Shown here: positions 42,962-51,805 of the stretch, in pieces | Position numbering within the stretch: position 1 is the first letter of the stretch | How the letters are laid out: every line of letters begins with the position of its first letter | Source: Pseudomonas azotoformans | Lineage (GTDB): Bacteria > Pseudomonadota > Gammaproteobacteria > Pseudomonadales > Pseudomonadaceae | Assembly (NCBI RefSeq): GCF_001579805.1 | Contig: NZ_CP014546.1 | Location: 6,076,001-6,140,000, forward strand | DNA length: 64,000 bases | Direction: 5' to 3' | Notes under the pieces: generated by a model | Databases searched by the model: none | Seen by the model: the letters and a program-made list of their open reading frames with translations, nothing else | Told to the model about the DNA's origin: nothing | Made by a program: the position numbers and the translations under genes

Positions 42962-44287
42962 TCATTGGCTCACCGGCACCGGCTCGGCAATGGTCAACAG
43001 CACCAGGAAACTGGCAAAGGAGCCGATCGCCATGAACAGGAACACCTGGGACCAGCCATAACTGTCGAGCAGCAGCCCCACCAGAAACGGCGCTGCCGCA
43101 CCGCCTAACTGCCCACCCATGTTGACGATGGAACTGGCAATCGGAAAGGTCTTCTTGGTGGCCAAGCCCATCGGGTAAACCATGTAGGACGAGTAACCGA
43201 TGCTGATCAAGGTGCCGGTGAGGAACAGCAGCGCGGCGTACAAGGTCGGGTCATTCGGTGAGTTGATCAGCGCGTACATGGTGCCGACCGTGGCCAGCGC
43301 CGAGAGCATCATGCCGGGCTTGCGCCGCTTGCCCAGCACGCGGTCGGACAGGATGCCACCGAGCAGGTTGCCGCAGATCGCCCCCACCCACGGCGCGGCC
43401 GAGACAAAGCCCATGTTCATGATCGAGAACTGCTTGACCGTCATCAGGTAGGTGGGGATCCACGACAACAGCACCATGGTGATGCCCACCTGAAAGCTGT
43501 AGCTCAGGGCGCAACCAACCACGTTCCAGGACCGAAACAGCCCGCGGCTGGTGGCGATAGGCTCCACCGGCTTGACGCGGATAAAGGCGTCCAGGCGCTT
43601 GAAGTGCCGTTGCGCGCCTTCGGTTTTCTGGGTGATTACATTGTTGGTTTCATCAGTGATATGCGCCAGTTCGCCGGCATTCACAAAGCGGCTTTGCGCC
43701 GGCTGGTTGGCCACCAGGAAGTACCAGGCAATGGACAACACAATGCCCGGTACGGCGAAGATGTAGAAGATCTCGCGCCAGCCCCACATCGCCACGATCG
43801 CCACGCACAACGGTGGCACGATCACCGGGCCGAACTTCACCGCGGCCAGGAAGATACCAGTGGCGGTGCCCTTCTCTTTGGCCGGAAACCATTGGTTGAT
43901 AGTCGACGCGATACCAATCGGCAGCGGGCCTTCGGCAATCCCCAGGGCAAAACGGTAGATTTTCAAGGCCAGCACCGAATTGACCGTGCCCATCAAGGCG
44001 GTGAACACCGAGGTGGCAATCATCGAAAACGAGAAGATCTTGCGCACCCCGAAACGGCTGGAGGCAAAACCCGAGGGTATCTGCGCCAGGGCATAGGCCA
44101 GCAGGAACACACTGAGCAACGCGCCGGCTTCGGCGTTGGTCATCGGGTATTCCTCGCGGATAAACGGCAAGGCCACGCCCAGGTTGGCGCGGTCGGCCGA
44201 GGCCACGGTGTACACGAGAAAAAACAGCCCTGCGACGATCCAGCGGAAACGCGACGGTTTTTCAGCGGTGGGGACCTGAATACTCAT
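42962..44287 (-). CDS. MFS anion:cation symporter-type transporter
   Basis: This 441-residue protein is a 12-helix major facilitator of the ACS family (hexuronate, galactonate, phthalate type). DRANLGVALPFIREEY, LAQIPSGFASSRFGVRKIF and GIAEGPLPIGIASTINQWFPAKEKGTATG are typical. It is on the minus strand behind the GntR regulator and is probably the uptake system for the acid handled by the divergent dehydrogenase and aldolase. Confidence 0.87.
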   Translation of the reverse strand: MSIQVPTAEKPSRFRWIVAGLFFLVYTVASADRANLGVALPFIREEYPMTNAEAGALLSVFLLAYALAQIPSGFASSRFGVRKIFSFSMIATSVFTALMGTVNSVLALKIYRFALGIAEGPLPIGIASTINQWFPAKEKGTATGIFLAAVKFGPVIVPPLCVAIVAMWGWREIFYIFAVPGIVLSIAWYFLVANQPAQSRFVNAGELAHITDETNNVITQKTEGAQRHFKRLDAFIRVKPVEPIATSRGLFRSWNVVGCALSYSFQVGITMVLLSWIPTYLMTVKQFSIMNMGFVSAAPWVGAICGNLLGGILSDRVLGKRRKPGMMLSALATVGTMYALINSPNDPTLYAALLFLTGTLISIGYSSYMVYPMGLATKKTFPIASSIVNMGGQLGGAAAPFLVGLLLDSYGWSQVFLFMAIGSFASFLVLLTIAEPVPVSQ

Positions 44288-44474
44288 ACGGGATACCTGG
44301 TTTTATTATTGGAATGTGCCGTGTGTGTCGAATCCGAGGTGCAGGCTCCCGCTGAGGCAGGTTCAGCCGCCTCAGGTCTGGTGTTTCTTCGGGTCCTTGT
44401 GAACGTCAGGCAGGAGTCATTGCCCGGTCTCGTGGCGCCGACTCTAACGCATATTGTTTTAGTTTTGTATTTTT

Positions 44475-45128
44475 TTATCGACGAACGGGCGACTCACTGC
44501 GCCGCGCCATGAAGCGCAGGTAGGCCATGCGGATATGGGTTTGCATGGCGCGCTGGGCCAACTCGCCATCGTTCTGCTCGATGCCATAGGTGATGTCCAG
44601 GTGCTGCTGCAGGCTGCGTTCCAGGTCGGCTGGGCGGTAGAGGAAAAACGAACGGGTGATCACCGGCATGTCGATCAAGGTGGCGAGCATCGATTTGAGC
44701 CGCTGCGAGCGGGCGATCTCCAGCACCTGGGCATGGAAGGCACGGTTGGCCTCCTGCACGCGCAGGGTCACGTCCGGCCCTTTGCTGGCAATGGCGTCCG
44801 CCATCAGCGCGTTGATACGGTGCAGTTCAGCCACGTCCTGCGGGGTCGCGCGCTGGGCGGCGAGCAAGGCTGCGTGGGGTTCGAGCAGCTCGCGTAAGCT
44901 GAACATTTCTTCCAGGTCCCACTGGGTCCAGCCGGCGACAAACACCCCACGGTTGGCCTCGATCACCGCCAGGCCGTCGTCCACCAGCTTCTTCAGCGAC
45001 GCGCGCACCGGCGTGCGGCTCAGGCCGAATTCCTTGCCCAGCGGTTCTTCCTTGAGTTGCGTACCGGGCTCGTACTGGCCGGCGATGATACGGTTTCTCA
45101 AGGTCTCGTAGATGAGATCGTTGGCCAT
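44475..45128 (-). CDS. GntR/FCD family regulator
   Basis: This 217-residue regulator has the winged helix LIYETLRNRIIAGQYEPGTQLKEEPLGKEFGLSRTPVRASLKKL and a C-terminal FCD domain with FHAQVLEIA, a metal-ligand region. GAAGG precedes the ATG. It lies between the transporter and the divergent dehydrogenase/aldolase genes and probably controls both through TTGTA-containing sites. The 187 bp between it and the transporter contain AT-rich promoter-like sequence and no gene. Confidence 0.86.
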   Translation of the reverse strand: MANDLIYETLRNRIIAGQYEPGTQLKEEPLGKEFGLSRTPVRASLKKLVDDGLAVIEANRGVFVAGWTQWDLEEMFSLRELLEPHAALLAAQRATPQDVAELHRINALMADAIASKGPDVTLRVQEANRAFHAQVLEIARSQRLKSMLATLIDMPVITRSFFLYRPADLERSLQQHLDITYGIEQNDGELAQRAMQTHIRMAYLRFMARRSESPVRR

Positions 45129-45229
45129 GTTTGCCTTCTGTGTCGAGGTGGGTCAGGGCTCTGCCCCGGGGTGCCAACAGCGGATTCTGAGGCTTGTCGC
45201 AGGCTAATGACAGAGGACCGTCCGGGCAC

Positions 45230-45239
45230 TTTGTACAAA
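45230..45239. promoter_or_regulatory. Candidate GntR operator (TTTGTACAAA)
   Basis: A perfect 10-bp palindrome 62 bp before the dehydrogenase start, followed by two further TTGTAT half-sites at 45261-45276. A TTGTATTTT copy also occurs upstream of the transporter near 44464. Confidence 0.5.
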
Positions 45240-45300
45240 AATCGTTTGCAATCACTCAAATTGTATTTTAATTGTATTGCCACCTGAATCCGGAGGCGAC

Positions 45301-46170
45301 ATGAAAATAACAATCATAGGGCTCGGCGAAGTCGGCCGTTGCTATGCCCAGGCCTTGGCGTCCAATAGCACCGTGAAGTTGCTGCTCTGCGAGCAACGCA
45401 TCGCACCGGCGGCACAACGGTTGGCGGACGAATTGGGTGTGCAGATCCACCTTGGTGTAGGCGACTGGTTGGCCGAATCGGACTGCGTGCTGTCCTGCGT
45501 GGTGGGCACCCAGTCCCTGGAAGTGACCCGCGAATGCCTGGCGTACCTCAAGCCCGGCACGCTGTTTGCCGACCTCACCACCGCCGCCCCCGAGCGCAAG
45601 CGCCTGGCCGGTGCCGAGGCCGCACAGCAACGGGTCGACTACGTAGATGTGGCGATCATGGGTGCTATTGCCTACCTGCGCGAAAAGACCCCGCTGCTGT
45701 GTTCCGGCGCCAAGGCGGATGCCTTTGTCGAGCTGTTGCTCAGCGCTGGGGCCACCGCGCGCGCCCTGCCCGCCAGCCAAGCCGGCGATGCAATCACGCT
45801 GAAAATCCTGCGCAGCGTCTTCACCAAAGGCATGGAAGCACTCGCGGTGGACGTATTGCTGGCGGCCGAACGCCAACAACTGCGCCCCGCCCTCTATGAA
45901 GTGCTCAAGGATATCGACCAGGCACCTCTGCCCGCCTTCCTGGAAATGCTTGTGTCCACCCACGTGGTGCACGCCACACGGCGCTTGCATGAAGTCGAGG
46001 ATGCCCAAAGGCAGTTGGCGCTGCTCGGCATGGCCAGCAGCGTACTCGGCGGCGTGCGCCAGCGCTTCAGCCACAGCAGCGAAGGCCTGGTGCTGGAACC
46101 GATCACCGAAGAACAACCAAGCCTTGCCCAAGCATTGGATTGGCTCGGCCGTCACACCCCAACCGCTTGA
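45301..46170 (+). CDS. NAD(P)-binding dehydrogenase (6PGDH-like, DUF1932)
   Basis: This 289-residue protein has an N-terminal Rossmann fold (ITIIGLGEVGRCYAQAL) of the beta-hydroxyacid dehydrogenase type and a C-terminal helical DUF1932-like domain with KILRSVFTKGMEALAVDVLLAAER. FADLTTAAPERKRLA corresponds to the family's dinucleotide-to-substrate segment. The ATG at 45301 has GGAGG upstream. It is cotranscribed with the RraA-like aldolase 28 bp downstream and probably oxidises a hydroxy-acid. Confidence 0.83.
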   Translation: MKITIIGLGEVGRCYAQALASNSTVKLLLCEQRIAPAAQRLADELGVQIHLGVGDWLAESDCVLSCVVGTQSLEVTRECLAYLKPGTLFADLTTAAPERKRLAGAEAAQQRVDYVDVAIMGAIAYLREKTPLLCSGAKADAFVELLLSAGATARALPASQAGDAITLKILRSVFTKGMEALAVDVLLAAERQQLRPALYEVLKDIDQAPLPAFLEMLVSTHVVHATRRLHEVEDAQRQLALLGMASSVLGGVRQRFSHSSEGLVLEPITEEQPSLAQALDWLGRHTPTA

Positions 46171-46198
46171 ACAGCCCTTATAAAAACGGAACGCCACC

Positions 46199-46840
46199 AT
46201 GCCTGTTACCCAAGACCAACTCGACACCCTCAAACAACTGGGCACCGCCACCATCCACGAAGCCCAGGGCCAGAAAGGCGCTCTGGACAGCGGCCTCCGC
46301 CCGGTCGATCCGAGCCTGCGCCTGGCCGGCCCGGCCTTGACCGTAGACTGCCGCCCCGACGACAACCTGGCCATCCACTATGCCCTGACCAAAGCCAAAC
46401 CCGGCGATGTGCTGGTGGTGGACGCCAAGGGCTTCATGGAGGCCGGCCCCTGGGGCGACCTGCTGACCCTGGCCTCGCAGAAACTCGGGATTGTCGGCCT
46501 GGTGATGAACGGCGCCGTGCGCGACGCCAATGCCATCATCGAAATGGGCTTCCCGACCTTTTCCCGCGGCCTGAGCATCAAGGGCACCAACAAATGCCAG
46601 CCGGGAAAGGTCAACGTGCCCATCGTGATCGGTGGCGTGAACATCAACCCGGGCGACATCATCGTCGGCGACCGCGATGGGCTGGTGGTGGTGGAACAGG
46701 ATCGCGTTGAAGAAGTGATCCGATTGAGCCGTAGTCGGGAAGATAAGGAGGATGGGATTCGGGCGGGGCTGGAAGCTGGGAAAAGTACGGTTGACCTGCT
46801 GGGGTTGGCGCCGACGCTGGAGAAATTTGGGATGCGCTGA
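46199..46840 (+). CDS. RraA-family 4-hydroxy-4-methyl-2-oxoglutarate/CHA aldolase
   Basis: This 213-residue protein is of the RraA/ProA fold. GTATIHEAQGQKGALDSGLRP, KPGDVLVVDAKG, GPWGDLLTLAS (the G-x-x-G-x-x substrate loop) and VMNGAVRDANAI with the metal-binding Asp match divalent-metal aldolases that split 4-hydroxy-2-oxo diacids to pyruvate or oxaloacetate. It probably completes the small catabolic unit with the dehydrogenase. Confidence 0.86.
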   Translation: MPVTQDQLDTLKQLGTATIHEAQGQKGALDSGLRPVDPSLRLAGPALTVDCRPDDNLAIHYALTKAKPGDVLVVDAKGFMEAGPWGDLLTLASQKLGIVGLVMNGAVRDANAIIEMGFPTFSRGLSIKGTNKCQPGKVNVPIVIGGVNINPGDIIVGDRDGLVVVEQDRVEEVIRLSRSREDKEDGIRAGLEAGKSTVDLLGLAPTLEKFGMR

Positions 46841-46969
46841 TGCAAGCAGGGCAATTTCCCGATCACGTGTAGGATCTGCCTGATTCTCATCAAACGACTG
46901 GAGCCCGCGCCACTTTTTCGCTAGATTCCTTCCCAACGCATATGGGCAACCATGTGCCCACCTTCCGAG

Positions 46970-47000
46970 GCCCGTTGCGAGAAATCGCACGGGCTTTCGT
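46970..47000 (+). terminator. Hairpin terminator with GAAA loop
   Basis: GCCCGT and ACGGGC arms plus GCGA/TCGC enclose a GAAA tetraloop, followed by TTTCGTGTTT. It lies 130 bp after the aldolase gene and just before the DUF3800 gene. Confidence 0.7.
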
Positions 47001-47011
47001 GTTTCTCATGG

Positions 47012-47844
47012 ATGGGGAAATCGAATTTGACTCAATACATTGCTTATCTGGATGAGTTTGGCCACGTGGGCCAATATGTTTCTCGAAAACATCCGATGTA
47101 CAAAACCAGCCCTGTATTCGGTCTGGGCGGCATGCTGATTCCCGCCCAAGAGGTTCGCGAATTCGCGATCTACTTCTACAAGCTCAAGTGCCAGTTGCTC
47201 GCCTGGGACTCAAACACAAAAACCCACAACATTTACCGGCCTACCATTGGGAAAAGAAGGGCTCTGCGCTGTTTACTGTGGACAATGTAAGCAAATATAG
47301 AGAGCTGAGAAGGTCTTCATTTCGCCTCCTGAGTCATATCCGCAAAATTGGCGGACACATTTTTTACACCGGTGAGCACAAGCCTACCGAACCCAGCGAA
47401 CACAACTCGACCGAGACATTCAAGCGAGCGCTGCTCCAGTCCATCCGAAAAATCGATCGCTTTTGCACGTTAAACAATGCCTCGTTCATCGTCCTGCTGG
47501 ATGAGCAGAAAGCCGGAAATGAATGGCGCGAACGAAACGTTGAAGCTTGTACCTTGGCGATGTTTGAAGACCCGTCGGAAAAATGCCGCACACTCATAGA
47601 GCCGCCACTTCAAGGTGAGAGCTATCTATTTCAAACCTTGCAATGCGCTGACTGGCTGTGTGGATTGATTGGCCGACTGACGACTTTTACCGTCGCGCCC
47701 GACGAGTTCGAAGACTGGCAGCTCTTCGACATGTATTTCGCCGCGCGCATCGCAGACGTAGCCCTGCCCGGCAGCGGTCTGGAACAAAAGAAATGGGTTA
47801 AACTTTCCGAGCGGCTCCCTCAGCTGTCAGCAAATGACTGTTAA
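47012..47844 (+). pseudogene. DUF3800 protein gene, broken by a one-base frameshift
   Basis: The first frame encodes IAYLDEFGHVGQYVSRKHP and runs to CQLLAWD, then loses homology. The downstream frame resumes with LKHKNPQHLPAYHWEKKGSALF and continues to the end. Adding one C near 47211 (GAC CTC AAA) would restore a single reading frame of about 275 residues. DUF3800 proteins carry an acidic LDE motif, present here, and are often found on mobile or defence-rich regions; function is unknown. Sequencing error is possible. Its stop codon lies in a tRNA-Asn-like sequence. Confidence 0.8.
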
Positions 47845-47852
47845 TCATTGGG
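47829..47852 (+). other. 24-bp exact copy of the tRNA-Asn anticodon arm (att-like)
   Basis: These bases equal, on the opposite strand, positions 57337-57360 inside the tRNA-Asn gene (anticodon GTT with its stem). Weaker similarity continues to the left into D-arm sequence (CTCAG-TG). The copy encodes the last residues SANDC and the stop of the DUF3800 gene. tRNA anticodon arms are common targets of tyrosine recombinases, so this is a candidate attachment-site remnant. No integrase gene is in the window. Confidence 0.7.
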
Positions 47853-47878
47853 CGCCCTAACGGCGCCTACCCCAGGTT

Positions 47879-49330
47879 TCACACAGTGTTGCGACCATCT
47901 GAAGACAGACCGATGCAACGTCGCGCAAGAATTGTGGTGGGGTCCACCAAGGCAACGCGATAGTTGCCGACCCGGAACGACTCACTGTGCGCCAACACCA
48001 ACGGCAACTCCGTACACCCCAAAATCAACACCCTCGCCCCCTGCTCACACAAATGCTCTGCCGCCAGTAGCAATTGCTCGCGGCAGACGCCCTCGGTAAA
48101 TCCGGCCTTGATACCCCGCTCGCCGTAAATCGCTTCCATCACCAGCGCTTGGTAATCGAAACCGGGTGTGATGAGTTGCAACCCCGAACGCCGCGCCACC
48201 TGGTGATAGACCTGGCTTTGCAGGGTGCCGGAGGTCGCCAGCAGGCCAACCGCCTGGCCACTGCCGTAGGTGCTCACGATCCACTCCACTGTTTCGCTGA
48301 GCATGTTGACGATGGGCACGCGCAAATGCGCCTGGATGCGTTCGACAAAAGCATGGGCGGTGTTGCACGGGATCGCGATGGCTTGGGCGCCAGCACTTTC
48401 CAGGCGTTTGCAGGTGGCGTACAGCGCCAAGGTGGGGTCGGTTTCGTCGCGCAACAGGTTGGCGGTACGGTCAGGGATCTGTGGGTTCTGTTCCACCACC
48501 ATCTTGATATGGTCTTGGTCCTTGCCCGCCGGTGTGTGGGCGACCACCTTGCCCATGAAGTCCACGGTGGCCGCAGGACCGACGCCACCGACGATGCCCA
48601 GTTTGAACGGCGGCTGGCGCCTCGGGCCGTCGGCCTGGGTGGCGAACTCGGCATAGATCTGGTTGATGTCGAGCACACTGATGTCGCGCCGCTGCAGGTC
48701 GCCGCACACCAGCGACAGCTCGGTCATGCCCGGCACGATCACCGTGGCGCCCTGCCCTTGCAATGACAGGCACGCCTGGTACACCGACTCCAGCGGCACA
48801 CCGTCGAGGTGGCCGTCCTTGATGCCATTGACGCCATACATTGCCTCCATCAACGCGACCTGGGCGTGGTCCTCCGGATACACCAGGTTGAAGTGCTGGC
48901 CGAGGTGTTTTTCAAACAAACCAGCGTGGCGCACGAAGTCCGATGCAATCACGCCCAGGGTGGCACCCGGTGCGACACTGCGCAGGATGTGCCGGACGAG
49001 TGCCTGCATCATGTCCAGCACGGGAATCCCCAACTCCTGCTGAATTTCCTCGCGGAAAGTCTGGCTGGCGAAACACGGCAGCAGTACCGCATCCACGCCA
49101 CTGTCTTCAAAGGTCTTGCACACCTGGAACACATAGAATTTGCGCGCGGTCATGCTCGCGTGGCGGTCCAAAGGCAACAACACATCCTTGAAGGGGTGCT
49201 GCTCGAACAGGAAGTGATAGCGGCCCTGGTCCTCCAGCACGACTCTGGATTTGACCAGTTTGTAGAACAGATCGCCGCCCGCCAGCGAGCCGAGCCCGCC
49301 GACGATGCCCAATCGAGAAGTGGTGGTCAT
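47879..49330 (-). CDS. Tandem two-domain aspartate/glutamate racemase-family protein
   Basis: This 483-residue protein contains two copies of the Asp/Glu racemase fold, each about 235 residues, starting GIVGGLGSLAGGD and GIVGGVGPAATVD. The C-terminal copy has both catalytic-type cysteines, C322 (PCNTAH) and C439 (GCTELP). The N-terminal copy keeps C86 (PCFAS) but has Met at the second position (GMTELS). Single-domain members dimerise or combine half-repeats, so this looks like a covalent pseudo-dimer with one half altered. It is coupled by a four-base overlap to an upstream dicarboxylate symporter. Confidence 0.87.
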   Translation of the reverse strand: MTTTSRLGIVGGLGSLAGGDLFYKLVKSRVVLEDQGRYHFLFEQHPFKDVLLPLDRHASMTARKFYVFQVCKTFEDSGVDAVLLPCFASQTFREEIQQELGIPVLDMMQALVRHILRSVAPGATLGVIASDFVRHAGLFEKHLGQHFNLVYPEDHAQVALMEAMYGVNGIKDGHLDGVPLESVYQACLSLQGQGATVIVPGMTELSLVCGDLQRRDISVLDINQIYAEFATQADGPRRQPPFKLGIVGGVGPAATVDFMGKVVAHTPAGKDQDHIKMVVEQNPQIPDRTANLLRDETDPTLALYATCKRLESAGAQAIAIPCNTAHAFVERIQAHLRVPIVNMLSETVEWIVSTYGSGQAVGLLATSGTLQSQVYHQVARRSGLQLITPGFDYQALVMEAIYGERGIKAGFTEGVCREQLLLAAEHLCEQGARVLILGCTELPLVLAHSESFRVGNYRVALVDPTTILARRCIGLSSDGRNTV

Positions 49331-50589
49331 GTGCGCACCCTTTGCGACAGCTCAACAGGCTCTTCCTCAGTCTCGGATTTCGCCACCACCGCCGTGGCGA
49401 TGCTGTTGCCGACCACGTTGGTGGCGGTGCGCGCCATGTCGAGGAACTGGTCGATGCCAATGATCAGCAGCAGCCCGGCTTCAGGCAGGTTGAACATCGG
49501 CAAGGTCGCCGCTACCACCACCACCGAGGCCCGCGCCACGCCGGCCATGCCTTTGCTGGTGATCATCAGCGTCAGAAGAATCAGCAGTTGCTGGGTGAAA
49601 CTCAAGTCGATGTTGTAGGCCTGGGCGATAAACATGATCGCGAACGCCTGGTACATCATCGAGCCGTCAAGGTTGAAGGAGTAGCCCAGCGGCAACACGA
49701 AACTGGAGACGCGCTTGGGCGCGCCGAATTTCTCCAGGGCCTCCATGGTTTTCGGGTAGGCCGACTCGCTGCTGGCCGTGGAGAATGCCAGCAGGATCGG
49801 CTCGCGGATCAGCTTGCCGAGGGTGAACACCGAACGCCCAAGAAACAGGTAGCCAGCGGCGAACAGCAACACCCAGAGCAACGCAATCCCCAGATAAAAC
49901 TCGGCGATGAGCTTGGCGTAATCCGCCAGCAGGCCCAGGCCGTTGGTGGTGATTGCCGAGGCAATGGCGGCAAACACACCGATTGGCGCGAAGGCCATGA
50001 CGTAATCGGTGATCTTGAACATCACCTTGGCCAGTTCGTCGACGGTGTCGGTGATGCGCGTGTAACCGGCACGCTTGACGCCCGCCAGCGCGAAGCCGAA
50101 GAACAGCGAAAACACCACGATCTGCAGGATCTCGTTGTTGGCCATCGCCTCGGCAATACTGCGCGGGAACACGTGACTGATAAAGGTCTTGAGACTGAAG
50201 TCCCCGGTGTTGACCGGCACCGCCGCCGTGGCGTGTTGCACCACCTGCATGTTCAACCCGGCACCCGGCTGGAACAGGTTGACCAGCGCCATGCCGAGCA
50301 TCAGCGAGACCAGCGACGCCGTGACAAACCACAGCATCGCCCGCACCCCAATACGCCCCACCGAACGCGAACTGCCCATGCTCGCGATGCCGCCCACCAA
50401 GGTGGCGAACACCAGCGGCGCAATGATCATCTTGATCATGCGCAGGAAGATGTCGGTCACCATCGAAAAGTACCCGGCCAGCGCCTTGGCGGCCTGCTCG
50501 CTGCCGGCATAGTGGTGACACGCCCAACCCACCAGCACGCCCAGGGCGATGCCGACTGCAATGCGACGGGGGAGTTTGTTCTTGTTCAC
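49327..50589 (-). CDS. Dicarboxylate/amino acid:cation symporter (DAACS)
   Basis: This 420-residue protein is of the GltP/DctA family. MIKMIIAPLVFATLVGGIASMG, the serine-rich hairpin FSTASSESAYPKTME, GYSFNLDGSMMYQ (NMDGT-type motif) and LTLMITSKGMAGVARASVVV followed by GIDQFLDMARTATNVVGN are the substrate-binding regions. A GTG at 50589 is the likely start, since earlier codons are proline/histidine-rich and outside the family. It probably imports aspartate, glutamate or an analogue for the tandem racemase. Confidence 0.9.
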   Translation of the reverse strand: MNKNKLPRRIAVGIALGVLVGWACHHYAGSEQAAKALAGYFSMVTDIFLRMIKMIIAPLVFATLVGGIASMGSSRSVGRIGVRAMLWFVTASLVSLMLGMALVNLFQPGAGLNMQVVQHATAAVPVNTGDFSLKTFISHVFPRSIAEAMANNEILQIVVFSLFFGFALAGVKRAGYTRITDTVDELAKVMFKITDYVMAFAPIGVFAAIASAITTNGLGLLADYAKLIAEFYLGIALLWVLLFAAGYLFLGRSVFTLGKLIREPILLAFSTASSESAYPKTMEALEKFGAPKRVSSFVLPLGYSFNLDGSMMYQAFAIMFIAQAYNIDLSFTQQLLILLTLMITSKGMAGVARASVVVVAATLPMFNLPEAGLLLIIGIDQFLDMARTATNVVGNSIATAVVAKSETEEEPVELSQRVRT

Positions 50590-50762
50590 AGGTACGGCCC
50601 TCGGATGGCTTTTGTTGTATGCCGGGGATTCTAGGGACAGCCCCCGACCACCATGATGAGTAATCCGGCTAACCCCATGCGCTTTTGGAATAGTTTGCAA
50701 AAAGCCCAGCCCCGCCTGGGCGCTGCGGCATACACTCAGGGCTCATCGCCTGGAGAGCCAGC

Positions 50763-51683
50763 ATGCAGATCAAATGGTTGGACGACCTCTTGGCCATCGC
50801 CGAGTGGAAGAACTTTTCCCGCGCCGCCGAAGTGCGCTGCGTGACGCAATCGGCCTTGTCGCGGCGTATTCGCTCACTGGAAGAATGGGTGGGTGTCGAA
50901 CTGGTCGACCGTGGCACCTATCCGGTGCAACTTACCGCTGCGGGCGTCGCCTTCTGCAGCGAAAGCCGCGACGCCCTCGCCGGCCTGATGCGCCTGCGCG
51001 CCAGCCTGCGCGAAGTGGAACGCATGCCGGGGCGCTCGATCCAGGTGACCGCCGGCCACAGCCTGTCGATGACCTTCCTGCCCAAGTGGCTGGCGCAGTT
51101 CCAGCGGCACACTGAGCAATTCAATGCACGGGTGGTGGCGGCGAATATTCATGATGCGGTGATTGCGCTGGAAGAGGGCAGCTGCGACCTGATGATCGTC
51201 TACCATCATCCGCTGGCGCCGATCCTGCTGGACGCGGAACGCTTCGGCAGCCTGGCCTTGGGGCATGACGCATTCATCCCGCTGTGCGCCCCGGACAAGC
51301 GTGGTCGGCCGCTGTATCGCCTGCCGGGCCACACAGGCAAACCCGTCCCGCATCTGGCCTACACCGCCACCACGTTCCTGGGGCGAGTGGCGGAAATCGT
51401 AATCAAGAACGGCCCTGCGCCCGCTGTGCTGGAGCGCTGCTACGAAGCCGACATGGCCATGCTGCTGATGCGCATGGCCATCGAGGGCTATGGGGTGGCG
51501 TGGCTGCCCCAGAGCGCGGTGGTGGATGAGTTGGAACGTGGGCTGCTGGTGCGTGCTGGGGGAGAGGAATGGAGTACACGGTTGGAGATTCGCTCGTATT
51601 GCGCGGTTGAAAACCAGAACCCGACGATGAGGAAGTTGTGGAGGACGCTGGAAGGTTGGCGCGCAGGAGCGCCCGACACTTGA
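50763..51683 (+). CDS. LysR-type regulator, HypT-like
   Basis: This 306-residue regulator has the LTTR helix-turn-helix (LDDLLAIAEWKNFSRAAEVRCVTQSALSRRIRSLEEWVG). The effector domain opens IQVTAGHSLSMTFLP, close to the hypochlorite-responsive E. coli HypT, and later has GYGVAWLPQSAV. It diverges from the symporter and racemase genes, so it may regulate them. A DUF417 (RclC-like) gene follows on the same strand. GGAGA precedes the ATG. Confidence 0.85.
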   Translation: MQIKWLDDLLAIAEWKNFSRAAEVRCVTQSALSRRIRSLEEWVGVELVDRGTYPVQLTAAGVAFCSESRDALAGLMRLRASLREVERMPGRSIQVTAGHSLSMTFLPKWLAQFQRHTEQFNARVVAANIHDAVIALEEGSCDLMIVYHHPLAPILLDAERFGSLALGHDAFIPLCAPDKRGRPLYRLPGHTGKPVPHLAYTATTFLGRVAEIVIKNGPAPAVLERCYEADMAMLLMRMAIEGYGVAWLPQSAVVDELERGLLVRAGGEEWSTRLEIRSYCAVENQNPTMRKLWRTLEGWRAGAPDT

Positions 51684-51805
51684 TACGCCCCCATCTTTGA
51701 GACGATCAGACAAAAACCTGAGCCTTACGCAACAAGGCTCCCCCCGGCAAAACCGCACACTTCTCCCAAGTTCTCACACACCGTGGAATGACTGGAGAAG
51801 TCCTC

